From CAXBNB01 sp040222275 (GTDB lineage Bacteria; Bacteroidota; Bacteroidia; Cytophagales; Cyclobacteriaceae), in contig JAVKDJ010000045.1 in the NCBI GenBank assembly GCA_040222275.1, forward strand, positions 124,001 through 188,000: a stretch of DNA of 64,000 nt, in the 5' to 3' direction. Position numbers and translations under genes: made by a program. The notes under the pieces were generated by a model, which made no database searches, was not told where the DNA came from, and was given only the letters and a program-made list of their open reading frames with translations. Below, in pieces: positions 33,935 to 42,664 of the stretch (position 1 is its first letter; each line of letters starts with the position of its first letter).

Positions 33935-36900
33935 TTAAAATGATAAGTTCAGTCGTGCCTTCCACATGCGAACTGGTGGCTGACTTAAAAATTCCTGAGT
34001 ATTGAAATTGTTCTGACCCGTAAAATCGTCCTGCCCATCGGAGCTGATTTCGGGATCAAGACCAGTATAGTCCGTCCATACACCCAGGTTTTGACCAGAT
34101 ACGGTAAAACTCAACCTGGAGAGCCCCAGTGAATTCAACGTTTTCTTTGGAACGTTGTATGTCAACGAGATTTCACGCAACCTCCAAAATGAGGCGTCTT
34201 CAATATAGCCAGCATCTGTGCTCAGAAATTTGGACGCGACAGCCCTTGCCTGGCCTTCCAAAGACGCATTGGGATCGTTCAATTCTTCCGTGTTGCTGTT
34301 TCCATTACGCCATGCAGCTGTATTGTTGTATAGTTTTTGTCCACCTCGGTAACTCATTAGTCCTTTCAATATCAATCGATCCTTAAAGAAGCTCAAAGTG
34401 GGAATAAAAGATAAGTCTTTTGTAGCAAAAGGTGCACCGAGGTAAACAGTTTCACCTACCTGTACTTCTTCCTGGGCTATAAAACCGTCACCATTGTCAT
34501 CGTTAAAAGTATATGATTCATCCCAGTATCCTCCAAGGGGGTATCCTTCCACGTGACGTTGAACCCTGAAAATCACAGGGTCAATGCCCTCGCCCAATTC
34601 TTTAAGCTCGTTATCAAAAAAAGTTCCTATCAAGTCAAGGTCAAAAGTTATTTTGTCAGTCTGAACAATTCTAGTGTTAAGTGCTACCTCCAATCCAGCG
34701 TTTTGAACAGAACCGAGATTTTCAAAACGACCGGTTCCCACTCCCAGAGATTGTGGTAGTTGCCTAAAAACAAGGGCATCTTCTGTTTGCTTATTAAAAT
34801 AGGTCAATTCAAGACCCATTCGATTAGAGAGAAAACTAGCATCTATGCCGAATTCAATCTCCCGTGACCTTTCTGGTTTTAGATCCGCATTTCCTACCCC
34901 ACTCACAACTTCGTTTACCGTACCAAAAGTTACACCTGTGACACTTTGTCCCCCATCGACCGTTGCGGCTACAGGATTAAAAAATCTCAATGCATCATTG
35001 GTTCCTGGTTGTACACCAGAAGCCCCCCATGCCCCTCTTAGGCGCAGTGAACCAATCCAATTACTCTTGGGATTGAAGAATGATTCATCAGACAATAACC
35101 ATGAAGCACTCAACTTTGGATAAATGACTGCACTGAGTGCATCACCAAATGCACTTCCACGGTCTGATCTGATCGCTCCAGTCACGAACAACTTTTCATT
35201 AAAACCTAGTTGTTCCTCGAAAAATAGACCGGCAGTCCTCTGCTCAGTGGTTTGTTCAGTGCTAAACGTGTTAGCTGCACCGGCAATTGAGCTCGTTCCG
35301 GCCACCAATTGCAATCCCGTGCTTAGTGTGCCTTGTGCAAGGTTTCCCAGATATTGGAAGCCAACTGAGGTCCTGGTAGTAATTTCGTCTGATATCTCCT
35401 TTTTATATGATCCAACAGCATCAAAAGTATAGACAATCTCATTGAAACGATTTGAAAAACGCGCTCCTTGATCATAATTAAGAAATGCTGGAGCCTCTCC
35501 CGTTTTGAAGAACTGATTATCCCATCTGGAAGTGAAGTCCAGACCTCCTGATACATTTACATCAATGCCTTCATAAGGGGACCATTCGACCTGAAGGCCA
35601 GAAGTAAAACGATTAATATTCTGTTTGGTGTCAATGGTAAACAATTCTTCAGGTGTAAATTCCCCCCATCCGTTATTGACAGCAGGGGAAGCCATACCGT
35701 TCAAGCCCTGCCCCATGAGGCCAAGTGAAAAATTGTCGTTCAACGGCAATTCCAATTCACTATTGGTGAATCCGGTGGTCATGCTGATTTTCAACTTATC
35801 CGAAATTTGAGCCCCTAAGTTTCCCCGAAATGTGGCCCTGCGGATATTGTTGACGGGAAGAACCCCTTGATTGTCAGAAAAGTTTCCAGATACGAAATAG
35901 GTGAGTTCTTCCGTGCCTCCAGAAACACTCAAACCCAAGCCATACGACCTTCCTGTACGGAAAGGAGAGGTAGCGGGATCGTTGAGGGGTTGAAATGAAT
36001 TGACGGTGTTATGTACGAAAGTGCCCCTAGCTGCATCGAAGTTAAACCCTGGGTTACCTGATGCATCAAGGGCTTGGTAGTTATCCGGGTAGTTGCCCAC
36101 GTCATTGACCAATCCGCTCTCAAGAAATGCTGACCACCTTGATTTACCTGCTTGCCCTCTTTTCGTGGTAATCCGTATCACACCATTGGCCGCAATAGAG
36201 CCATACAATGTGGCTGCAGAAGGCCCCTTGATTACTTCTATGGATTCTATATCTTCAGGGTTAAGATCATTCAGACGTGAAGGTGATTGCCCTCCGGTCT
36301 CAAAAGAGATGGAATTGGCCTGGTTGTTGATTAGCACACCATCCACGTATATCACCGGTTCATTGGACAAAGATGCACTGTTCGATCCCCGAATACGGAT
36401 ACGAGAACCCATGCCTGCGGATCCACCACTGCTAAAAATCTGGACACCAGATGCCTGACCCTGAAGTAAATCGGAAACATTATTAATAGGACGTATTTTA
36501 ACATCTTCATCCACTTCCAGTCTTGAAATGGTATTACCAATCTCGACTTTTCGCCTTATGCCTGTTGCTGTCACGATCACTTCTTCTAGGTTGCTTATGT
36601 CTTCCTCTAAGACAATATTGATAGAATTACGCCCCTGAACGGCTACTTCTTGTGTTCGATACCCGAGAAAGCTAAATAACAACACGGAATTTTCATCTGC
36701 GTTCAAAGAAAATTCACCCTCACCGTCAGAGATGGTACCTGATTGTGTACCCTTGATTGAAATGGTTACACCAGGGATACTATTCCCTTTTTCATCTGTT
36801 ACAGTACCACTTATCAGGATTTCTACCAATTCAGAATAAACCCCAGCCTCCGACTTCTTTAAAGCTTTTGTAACATGTATATTATTGTCTATTCTTCTAA

Positions 36901-37219
36901 ATTTAAAACTTACCTGCTTTGAAATGATGGTAAGTACATCATAAAGCGAGGTGTTTTTAACTTTTAGGCTAACCACCTCGGTAGGATCTATATTGGCATC
37001 ATTGAAGGCAAAATCGAATGATGTTTTTTCTGTTAGAAGTTCAAATACTTCCCCGACTTCCTTTTGATCAACTGACAAGCTAACAGTGGTCTCTTTTAAG
37101 CTTGCCTGTCCATTGGCATCATCTCCGTAAACCAGTATGCAGAATAGGCAGTTTATGACCAAACCATAAAACATATTTCTCGACATCTCAGTTATAGGCT
37201 GTAGTAATATCTTCTTCAT
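33935..37219 (-). CDS. SusC/RagA TonB-dependent outer-membrane transporter with STN signalling domain
   Basis: A 1094-residue importer. Domains in order: signal peptide, STN domain (residues ~45-115, VSLSVDQKEVGEVFELLTEKT), carboxypeptidase-like regulatory domain (~133-205, ISGTVTDEKGNSIPGVTISIKG), plug (~215-360, SNLEEVIVTATGIRR to GVIRITTKRG) and a long 22-strand barrel ending WKARLNLSF. The STN domain touches the FecR anti-sigma factor, which is encoded just upstream, so ligand binding outside should switch on the sigma factor. It starts 178 bp after fecR and ends 29 bp before susD. Ligand unknown. Confidence 0.95.
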   Translation of the reverse strand: MKKILLQPITEMSRNMFYGLVINCLFCILVYGDDANGQASLKETTVSLSVDQKEVGEVFELLTEKTSFDFAFNDANIDPTEVVSLKVKNTSLYDVLTIISKQVSFKFRRIDNNIHVTKALKKSEAGVYSELVEILISGTVTDEKGNSIPGVTISIKGTQSGTISDGEGEFSLNADENSVLLFSFLGYRTQEVAVQGRNSINIVLEEDISNLEEVIVTATGIRRKVEIGNTISRLEVDEDVKIRPINNVSDLLQGQASGVQIFSSGGSAGMGSRIRIRGSNSASLSNEPVIYVDGVLINNQANSISFETGGQSPSRLNDLNPEDIESIEVIKGPSAATLYGSIAANGVIRITTKRGQAGKSRWSAFLESGLVNDVGNYPDNYQALDASGNPGFNFDAARGTFVHNTVNSFQPLNDPATSPFRTGRSYGLGLSVSGGTEELTYFVSGNFSDNQGVLPVNNIRRATFRGNLGAQISDKLKISMTTGFTNSELELPLNDNFSLGLMGQGLNGMASPAVNNGWGEFTPEELFTIDTKQNINRFTSGLQVEWSPYEGIDVNVSGGLDFTSRWDNQFFKTGEAPAFLNYDQGARFSNRFNEIVYTFDAVGSYKKEISDEITTRTSVGFQYLGNLAQGTLSTGLQLVAGTSSIAGAANTFSTEQTTEQRTAGLFFEEQLGFNEKLFVTGAIRSDRGSAFGDALSAVIYPKLSASWLLSDESFFNPKSNWIGSLRLRGAWGASGVQPGTNDALRFFNPVAATVDGGQSVTGVTFGTVNEVVSGVGNADLKPERSREIEFGIDASFLSNRMGLELTYFNKQTEDALVFRQLPQSLGVGTGRFENLGSVQNAGLEVALNTRIVQTDKITFDLDLIGTFFDNELKELGEGIDPVIFRVQRHVEGYPLGGYWDESYTFNDDNGDGFIAQEEVQVGETVYLGAPFATKDLSFIPTLSFFKDRLILKGLMSYRGGQKLYNNTAAWRNGNSNTEELNDPNASLEGQARAVASKFLSTDAGYIEDASFWRLREISLTYNVPKKTLNSLGLSRLSFTVSGQNLGVWTDYTGLDPEISSDGQDDFTGQNNFNTQEFLSQPPVRMWKARLNLSF

Positions 37220-37397
37220 ATTGTTTTGATTATTATTGGAACATTTATTGTCAATTATTTAAAACAATCGTTCAAGATTAAAGGCTTTGTTATAATTCGA
37301 CCCATGTCTTGACTCTGTCTTTTAGTTGACCAATCTCTTAGATCAGCCACTTCATTATTTAGCTAGGGCCATCTTTCATATAGGTTTATTTAATTTG

Positions 37398-38426
37398 TTA
37401 ATGTTTTATTAGTATTTCGCGTTCATTATTTATTTCGTATTTAAATCCTGATGCAAAACTCCACCCGTCCAAAACTTTTTTTAATGATTTATTGTGGTAC
37501 TCAGCCGAGTATTCTCCGGTAAGAACAATATCTCGGGAAAGCTGCACTCGAACATCGTACCATTTCTCGATTTTTTTTATAACTGTATCGTATGGATCAT
37601 TATCAAAAATTAGTATGCCATCTTTCCACCCTATGTATGGCTTAAGGTCGTCACATACGGATTTGGTTATTTTATGTTTATAGAGGTCATATTCTAGCAT
37701 TTCATGATCTTTCAATATCATGGAATCCCCATAATTATCATAGACGGACACTTTTCCGTTCACAACCAATAGCTGGACTTTTTCCTCATCTGAATAAGAC
37801 CTGAAATTAAATGATGTTCCAAGGACGCGTGTTACCAAATTATCGGTTGAAATAATGAATGGGCGTTTTGTGTCCCTGGCTACTTCAAAGAATGCTTCCC
37901 CATGCAGGGTAACCCTGCGGTCTTCCTGTCCAAATCGAGAATCAATAACCAGAGTACTTTCTGAATTCAATTTGACCCTTGTTCCATCTGGTAATATTGA
38001 CAATAATTTTTGCCCCCTTGGGTTATTCTTTGCTAATGGTATTTTTGTTCCTCTGGCAATGTTGTCATCCGCTCCGTTTTGGTTATTATAGGCTATAAAA
38101 GATAAGAGCAATAAAGAAAAAACAGCGGTATATTTCAATACCTTTCTTACCGGGTGCATTTTTATAATTCGGGAAATTTCAGGTTTGCCTCTTTTCATGA
38201 TGTTCTCAAACATCTCGACGTATTCATTGCTCCTTAAGGCTTCATGCTCCTCATATTCAAGGGAATTGATAAATTGTTTGGCAAGGTTAATTTTGGTTAA
38301 CTTGTCAGGATTTGCAGTTATATATTCTTTCCAGAAGTCGTTGTATTGAGTGTTGGGATTTGTTACCCAATCAACGAAGATTTCATCTTTAATGAAATCT
38401 ACAGATTCGTAATCTTGATACTTCAT
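37398..38426 (-). CDS. FecR-family anti-sigma factor
   Basis: A 342-residue inner-membrane regulator. The cytoplasmic N-terminus (about 95 residues, DFIKDEIFVDWVTNPN) binds the sigma factor. A membrane helix follows (VLKYTAVFSLLLLSFIAY), then the periplasmic FecR domain (GQKLLSILPDGTRVKLNSES, VTLHGEAFFEVARD, VRVLGTSFNFRSY-like) and the C-terminal DUF4974 domain (YDTVIKKIEKWYDVRV, LTGEYSAEYHNKSLKKVL), which docks to the STN domain of SusC. It lies between the sigma-factor gene and susC, as is standard. Confidence 0.94.
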   Translation of the reverse strand: MKYQDYESVDFIKDEIFVDWVTNPNTQYNDFWKEYITANPDKLTKINLAKQFINSLEYEEHEALRSNEYVEMFENIMKRGKPEISRIIKMHPVRKVLKYTAVFSLLLLSFIAYNNQNGADDNIARGTKIPLAKNNPRGQKLLSILPDGTRVKLNSESTLVIDSRFGQEDRRVTLHGEAFFEVARDTKRPFIISTDNLVTRVLGTSFNFRSYSDEEKVQLLVVNGKVSVYDNYGDSMILKDHEMLEYDLYKHKITKSVCDDLKPYIGWKDGILIFDNDPYDTVIKKIEKWYDVRVQLSRDIVLTGEYSAEYHNKSLKKVLDGWSFASGFKYEINNEREILIKH

Positions 38427-38636
38427 TGGTTGCTGTTTATATTTATAGTATGAAAAAAAATTGAAAGTGTCCCATTTCTCAATCTTTTTCGAACGAAAAT
38501 TATAGATACAGCAGGTCTAAGGGAAGTAGTTTAATAGTCAACCAACCCAGGGCACGATACCAAGTTATCAAATGGATTCAGTTAAGCAGATGTACTTGCT
38601 TTCGACCCACAAGACCAAGGGACCAACCTCATTCAA

Positions 38637-39269
38637 CTAAGGTAGAAAATTGTTTTTGAGTGAATCTATGGCCCTATGTATCAATTTCCTTACTGAACTT
38701 TTATTTTTTAACCCCATGATATCAGTAATTTCATTGTGTGTAAATCCTTCATAATAATAGAGCAAAATAGCCTGACGTTGTTTCCGGGAAAGTTCCCTTA
38801 ATGATTTTTTTAGTCGCTCCGATCTTTCCTCCTGACTTTCACGCTCGATTAATTTAATCTCATCGGACACGTTTATATGCCAGTCCTTCACTTCGACAAG
38901 CTCTTTTTCTGATAGAAAATTCTTCGAGTATTCCTGTTTCGTTGAGATTATTCGAAACAGGGCCTTATATAAATAGGGTGAGATTCGTTGAACATTAAGT
39001 TTTGATCTTGTTCGTTTCTTTAGATAAAAAAACAAATCTTGAATGGAGTCTTTGACCACCTCTCGAGGTGCAAACTGAATACCAAATCTTAGGAGCTTAT
39101 GTACATATGTATTATAAATATAAATCAAGGCCTCTTCATCACCACGGTTCATGGCCTGCCATACTTCTAAATCTGTTTTATCATTGTATCGATCCGATAC
39201 TTCGTCTTGCATTTGTACTATATCTAATGAGATATGGGCATCAATGCACTTGGTTTGATCCTTAAGCAT
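38637..39269 (-). CDS. FecI-like ECF RNA polymerase sigma factor
   Basis: A 210-residue extracytoplasmic-function sigma factor. Region 2 spans EVWQAMNRGDEEALIYIYNTYVHKLLRFG with the SIQDLFFYLKKRTRSKL core-binding stretch. Region 4 is LRELSRKQRQAILLYYYEGFTHNEITDIMGLKNKSSVRKLI, the -35-binding helix-turn-helix. It heads the fecR-susC-susD cluster and is expected to transcribe susC once released by FecR. There is a 210-bp gap before fecR. Confidence 0.93.
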   Translation of the reverse strand: MLKDQTKCIDAHISLDIVQMQDEVSDRYNDKTDLEVWQAMNRGDEEALIYIYNTYVHKLLRFGIQFAPREVVKDSIQDLFFYLKKRTRSKLNVQRISPYLYKALFRIISTKQEYSKNFLSEKELVEVKDWHINVSDEIKLIERESQEERSERLKKSLRELSRKQRQAILLYYYEGFTHNEITDIMGLKNKSSVRKLIHRAIDSLKNNFLP

Positions 39270-39530
39270 AATGAACTGTTCAAAAAGTTTAATACTGAAA
39301 ATTCAGTGCCCGTTTTAAAAGTCAAATTCAATCCTATTTATCAAAATGCCCCCAAGAAGCATCGCACTCCATAATTAATCCTTCCGCACATATGATTGTT
39401 ATTTGATTTAGTTCTTGAGTCAAATCCGCGCCTCTCTTGGTTTTCGTTTTTGCAAACAGTAACTTCCACTTTAAGGAATAAATCCTTGAATGAGTGTTTT
39501 TCCCCAACCAGACCAGAGCAATCGCATTAA
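39270..39530. other. Intergenic, nothing recognised
   Basis: The upstream region of the sigma-factor gene. I could not find a convincing TTTG...TAnnTTTG pair. Confidence 0.4.
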
Positions 39531-39626
39531 AAAAATTTCAATCATGAAAAATACCAATAATCCCCTCCATTGGAGGGGTTGGGATGGGTTTCTTTGTAAA
39601 AAACATTTTTCATGATTGAAATTTTT
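39531..39626. repeat. 22-bp perfect inverted repeats around a 52-bp core
   Basis: The left arm (39531-39552, AAAAATTTCAATCATGAA...) and right arm (39605-39626) are exact reverse complements. The core contains CCCCTCCA-TTGGAGGGG, itself a hairpin, then TTGGGATGGGTTTC. No coding potential. It is either a miniature inverted-repeat element or a very strong bidirectional terminator. Confidence 0.8.
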
Positions 39627-39712
39627 ACTGAAACCAAGTTTAGTTTTTAAATGCGTTTGCCCTGCAACCAGACAAACCACTTTGCATTTATATCTTGCTT
39701 CCCTAATGGAAA

Positions 39713-40165
39713 CTACTTCTTGGCCCTTGAAGAGCTATGTGTTTTTAGGATTTTCCATTTTCCATCTATTTTTTTTAAAACTGATGTTGCTATGCCCCTT
39801 TTTTCTATTACCTGTCCGCTTTTTGCCAGGACTATTTTGAAGACATAAGACTCTGTGGCAAACGCGTAAGGCGGATCCACCACAGTTGAAACACTATAGT
39901 CATTGAAATCGAAGGACTCAAATTGTTTCAATTCTGGTGCCAGATGATGGTCCAGGTAGTGGTCAAATGATCCTTCGTCGCTTCCCGATTCGTATATCTG
40001 GGATTCAGGCACAAACAGTGTGGAAAGATCCTTGGTACTTAAAGACTCTACACCCGCTTTATATGCTGCCAGTGTTTTTTCTACTTCTGCTTTGTCCTTC
40101 TCGACCGTTGCATTGCATCCCAAAAGAACCAGAAAGCCGAACATGTATTTAATTGCATTTTCCAT
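39713..40165 (-). CDS. NTF2-like (SnoaL/DUF4440-type) lipoprotein
   Basis: A 150-residue exported protein with a short lipoprotein signal (MENAIKYMFGFLVLLGC, Cys17) and one NTF2-like domain. The opening helix VEKTLAAYKAGVESLSTKDLSTLF and the closing GIATSVLKKIDGKWKILKTHSSSR strand pair are typical of the SnoaL/DUF4440 fold. Proteins of this kind in Bacteroidota often sit near copper or other metal genes. It is the last gene of a four-gene minus-strand group with the His-rich proteins upstream; the gap to the next gene is 28 bp. Function unknown. Confidence 0.75.
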   Translation of the reverse strand: MENAIKYMFGFLVLLGCNATVEKDKAEVEKTLAAYKAGVESLSTKDLSTLFVPESQIYESGSDEGSFDHYLDHHLAPELKQFESFDFNDYSVSTVVDPPYAFATESYVFKIVLAKSGQVIEKRGIATSVLKKIDGKWKILKTHSSSRAKK

Positions 40166-40193
40166 TTTTCGTTATTTTTTATGTTGTTAGGTT

Positions 40194-40916
40194 TTATTCG
40201 TCTTCGAGGCTCAAAAGCTCTATAGAACTAATTTGGATTTTTCCACTGCCAATCAGCATAATTCCCACGTACCCATCTTCCATTTCGTCGGCATGTCCAT
40301 GGGTCACATTGTTGTCTCCTATATAGCCTTTGTAGTGACTACCGGCAGCAGATGCTTTCAATATTGTCCAATCCTGAACAGGTTGTTCAAATTCAGCTTT
40401 ATCAAGTACGATCTGCTCGCCATCTATCACTCTTCCAAGTTGCATAGTACTGTTTTCAATTGAGACAAATTCATAGTTACTAGGACTTTTTGCATGGTGA
40501 ATAAGCTCGATTTTTCCGGTGAAATCCACTTTTTTGATAGAAGCAGATAGACCAACGTTACTGTATTTGCTATGGAACACAAACGATGTGGGGGTGCCAT
40601 CAGCAGTCAATTCCAGAATCTTGGTTCCCCTATCATCCTGTATCACTACCGGTTTTATGTTTTCCAAAGATCCACTTAAAAAATGAAAGTCGGATTTTAT
40701 TGATTCTTCGCCAGTCCCTGCAGGCATCCAGCTTATACTGGCAGAAGCACTAATTTCAGAAGCGTCATGGTCGTGATCTGCCATATCGTGTGAATGGCCT
40801 TCGCTGCTACCACTTTCATGATCCTGCTCGGCATCCGAACCTTCTTTCCTGGTTTGCGAACAAGAAATAAAAAAAATGAACAACACTGGGTAAATGAATA
40901 ATTTTAATTTTTTCAT
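40194..40916 (-). CDS. His/Asp-rich exported lipoprotein
   Basis: A 240-residue lipoprotein (LFIYPVLFIFFISC, Cys19) with a His/Asp/Ser-rich stretch at about residues 32-55 (EGHSHDMADHDHDA), a likely metal-binding segment. The remainder is a beta-rich domain (FHFLSGSLENIKPVVIQDDRG, DWTILKASAAGSHYKGYIGDNNVTHGHADE) reminiscent of LamG/DUF1080-type jelly-rolls; I cannot place it in a named family with confidence. A second His cluster (THGHADEMED) lies near the C-terminus. It is 27 bp from the DUF2231 gene upstream. A periplasmic or surface metal-binding role is inferred. Confidence 0.65.
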   Translation of the reverse strand: MKKLKLFIYPVLFIFFISCSQTRKEGSDAEQDHESGSSEGHSHDMADHDHDASEISASASISWMPAGTGEESIKSDFHFLSGSLENIKPVVIQDDRGTKILELTADGTPTSFVFHSKYSNVGLSASIKKVDFTGKIELIHHAKSPSNYEFVSIENSTMQLGRVIDGEQIVLDKAEFEQPVQDWTILKASAAGSHYKGYIGDNNVTHGHADEMEDGYVGIMLIGSGKIQISSIELLSLEDE

Positions 40917-40943
40917 GATACTATTAAGTTTGATGGTTGAAAA

Positions 40944-41390
40944 TTATTTTTTTGTTCCGATCCCATATTTATAGACTAGCTTCCCCCCCTTGTCAGCAGT
41001 AATGCCTACCACTGCCAGGCCTACTATGCCAAGTATGACCAATGCGATTGCCACTAATTTCTTTTTGTCCCATTGCTTCCAATACGAAACCGCTCGGGCA
41101 ACCCCATATACAGCAAAAAAGTAAAAAGTATAGTGTCCCCAATCGGAGTGGTTGGCCGCCGCTAGTTCTGCTTTCATAGGCACGGACACATTATCAATTG
41201 CCTGTTCCCCGCTCAAGTATGCAGCCACTGCACTGACTCCCCCCAGGCAGTAGAGCAATGTCACCATATTCCTAAGCCACGCTTTTGGATGTATGACCAG
41301 GATAAGATCAAAAAACACTGCTATCGACCAGAGGGCGATAGGAAAATGAATGATTAAAGGGTGTAGGTTGGGCAGCCATTCAGGAATCAT
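40944..41390 (-). CDS. DUF2231 membrane protein
   Basis: A 148-residue inner-membrane protein with four helices. The start, WLPNLHPLIIHFPIALWSIAVFFDL, with conserved LHPxxIHFPIAL is the DUF2231 signature; the two histidines lie at the membrane edge and may bind metal or heme. Later helices are LLYCLGGVSAVAAYLSG, YTFYFFAVYGVARAVSYW and VAIALVILGIVGLAVVGI. Members often occur near cytochrome and copper genes. It belongs to the same unit as the His-rich lipoprotein. Confidence 0.82.
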   Translation of the reverse strand: MIPEWLPNLHPLIIHFPIALWSIAVFFDLILVIHPKAWLRNMVTLLYCLGGVSAVAAYLSGEQAIDNVSVPMKAELAAANHSDWGHYTFYFFAVYGVARAVSYWKQWDKKKLVAIALVILGIVGLAVVGITADKGGKLVYKYGIGTKK

Positions 41391-41552
41391 AATATATTAT
41401 GTTTTGTATGAAAAATGTGTAATCAATAAAGAGTAGGCCCAGCAATCGAGCCCGCTCCATTATACGAAAATCAGAAGGATAAACATTTTACAGCAATGTG
41501 GCCCATTGACCAAATCGCACTTGTCCCACCCACTGACAATGCAGCGTAGGGA

Positions 41553-42017
41553 TTAAATCAAAAAAGATTGGATAAAAACCGCTATGTCACGAATGAACGG
41601 TGGTGGCAGGCTGTTCTGTGCTACTTTTATATCCACATGGCTGCCAACAAAAGACAGGAATTTTGCAGGAGACAACTGCTCAATGGGTAAATCAACAGTA
41701 TCCAATACGATATCCTTTTGGGTATGCTTTATTAGTAACGAAAAAAGTTTAATGGAAAACTCAAGACAACAACCTTGTTCGCTTTCCTGCGCGTGACGGT
41801 CTTGATTATCATCAGAGTGAACGTGGTTGTCATGACCGGCATCCCCCGTATGGTGGTGACTATTGGAATTGTCTGTTTCGTCAAGATGAGCCATATTGGA
41901 CTCAAATGACATCAATGATTTCGTGTCACAAGTCATACTTACAACCAATGCCATGCAAAATGACATTAGAAATACAATGGATAAACTGCATCTATATGAA
42001 AGTAATACCTTGAACAA
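41553..42017 (-). CDS. HYC_CC_PP-type His-rich protein (putative metal handling)
   Basis: A 154-residue exported protein. A signal-like N-terminus (SIVFLMSFCMALVVSMTC) is followed by a His/Asp-rich region (SNSHHHTGDAGHDNHVHSDD) and a vicinal Cys pair (EQGCCLEFSIKLFS). The end is SLPPPFIRDIAVFIQSFLI. His cluster, CC and PPP in this order match the small Bacteroidota family that I know as HYC_CC_PP, which usually precedes copper or other heavy-metal transport genes. It is the first gene of the 39.7-42.0 kb group, 162 bp ahead of DUF2231. Confidence 0.7.
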   Translation of the reverse strand: MFKVLLSYRCSLSIVFLMSFCMALVVSMTCDTKSLMSFESNMAHLDETDNSNSHHHTGDAGHDNHVHSDDNQDRHAQESEQGCCLEFSIKLFSLLIKHTQKDIVLDTVDLPIEQLSPAKFLSFVGSHVDIKVAQNSLPPPFIRDIAVFIQSFLI

Positions 42018-42173
42018 AATTCTTTAGGTTTTTTTGGTTGTAATTTTAGTGGAACCCAAAATAAACAAATAATTGATATAAATTTAGCCATATCTTTCAA
42101 AATAGCCAAATTTGAATTAGAGTGATTTTGTTTTACTTATCTACGAGCAAAAAGTGTATTGTAGAACACCAGT

Positions 42174-42425
42174 CTAAGAAAAGTGCGATTGGTGGTGTGC
42201 CCAAAAGCCACTGAAACCCGATTCGTACGCACTCTGGTACCGGGCACCTGGAAAATTCTTGTGCAGGTAATTGGACAGTACCGTTGGTTCTGGCGGCTGT
42301 GAAAACGATTTGAATTCAACGTCACCGCCCATAATGGACACGCTCCAGCTTTTCTTGTGCACATCTATTCCTACATAGATGTTTTCTGGTAATTTATCTT
42401 TTTGCCTAACTTGTAATACTTTCAT
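42174..42425 (-). pseudogene. IS110-family transposase, N-terminal remnant
   Basis: Only ~83 codons remain of a transposase normally ~320-400 residues long. The start of the DEDD RuvC-like catalytic domain is intact (YVGIDVHKKSWSVSI, first acidic residue Asp). After GFSGFWAHHQ the frame runs into a stop, and I find no continuation of the family sequence in either other frame. The C-terminal Ser-containing domain and element ends are missing. It cannot move. Confidence 0.8.
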
Positions 42426-42547
42426 AAGTTTTGGGGTTTGTAGTTAATAGTTTCTTTCAAATATTAATTTATTACCTCTTAACTTTATGGCAAAACACCC
42501 GGGACAAACCACTTTTTAAACATAGCAATTCGATTATACTGTGCGTC

Positions 42548-42632
42548 ATTCCCTATATTTTTCTTTCCCTTTTAAAATTTGGAAAGAAAAATTCTGGAAT
42601 AGCCTGTCCCGTACTCAATACGGGAACAACCT
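42548..42632. repeat. Two-hairpin repeat, copy 4
   Basis: It starts CGTCATTCC, then has stem TTTTTCTTTCC/GGAAAGAAAAA around CTTTTAAAATTT, then TTCTGGAATAGCCTGT, then stem CCCGTA/TACGGG around CTCA. It lies 33 bp past the 3' end of the minus-strand gene at 42665, as copy 3 lies past the gene at 29945. Confidence 0.7.
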
Positions 42633-42664
42633 GCCCTCAACTTGATTGGTGCTCATTCCCAGTA

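Noticed and set aside
42137..42425. A complete IS110 element
   Set aside because: Only the N-terminal ~83 codons of the transposase remain; no second domain or ends were found.
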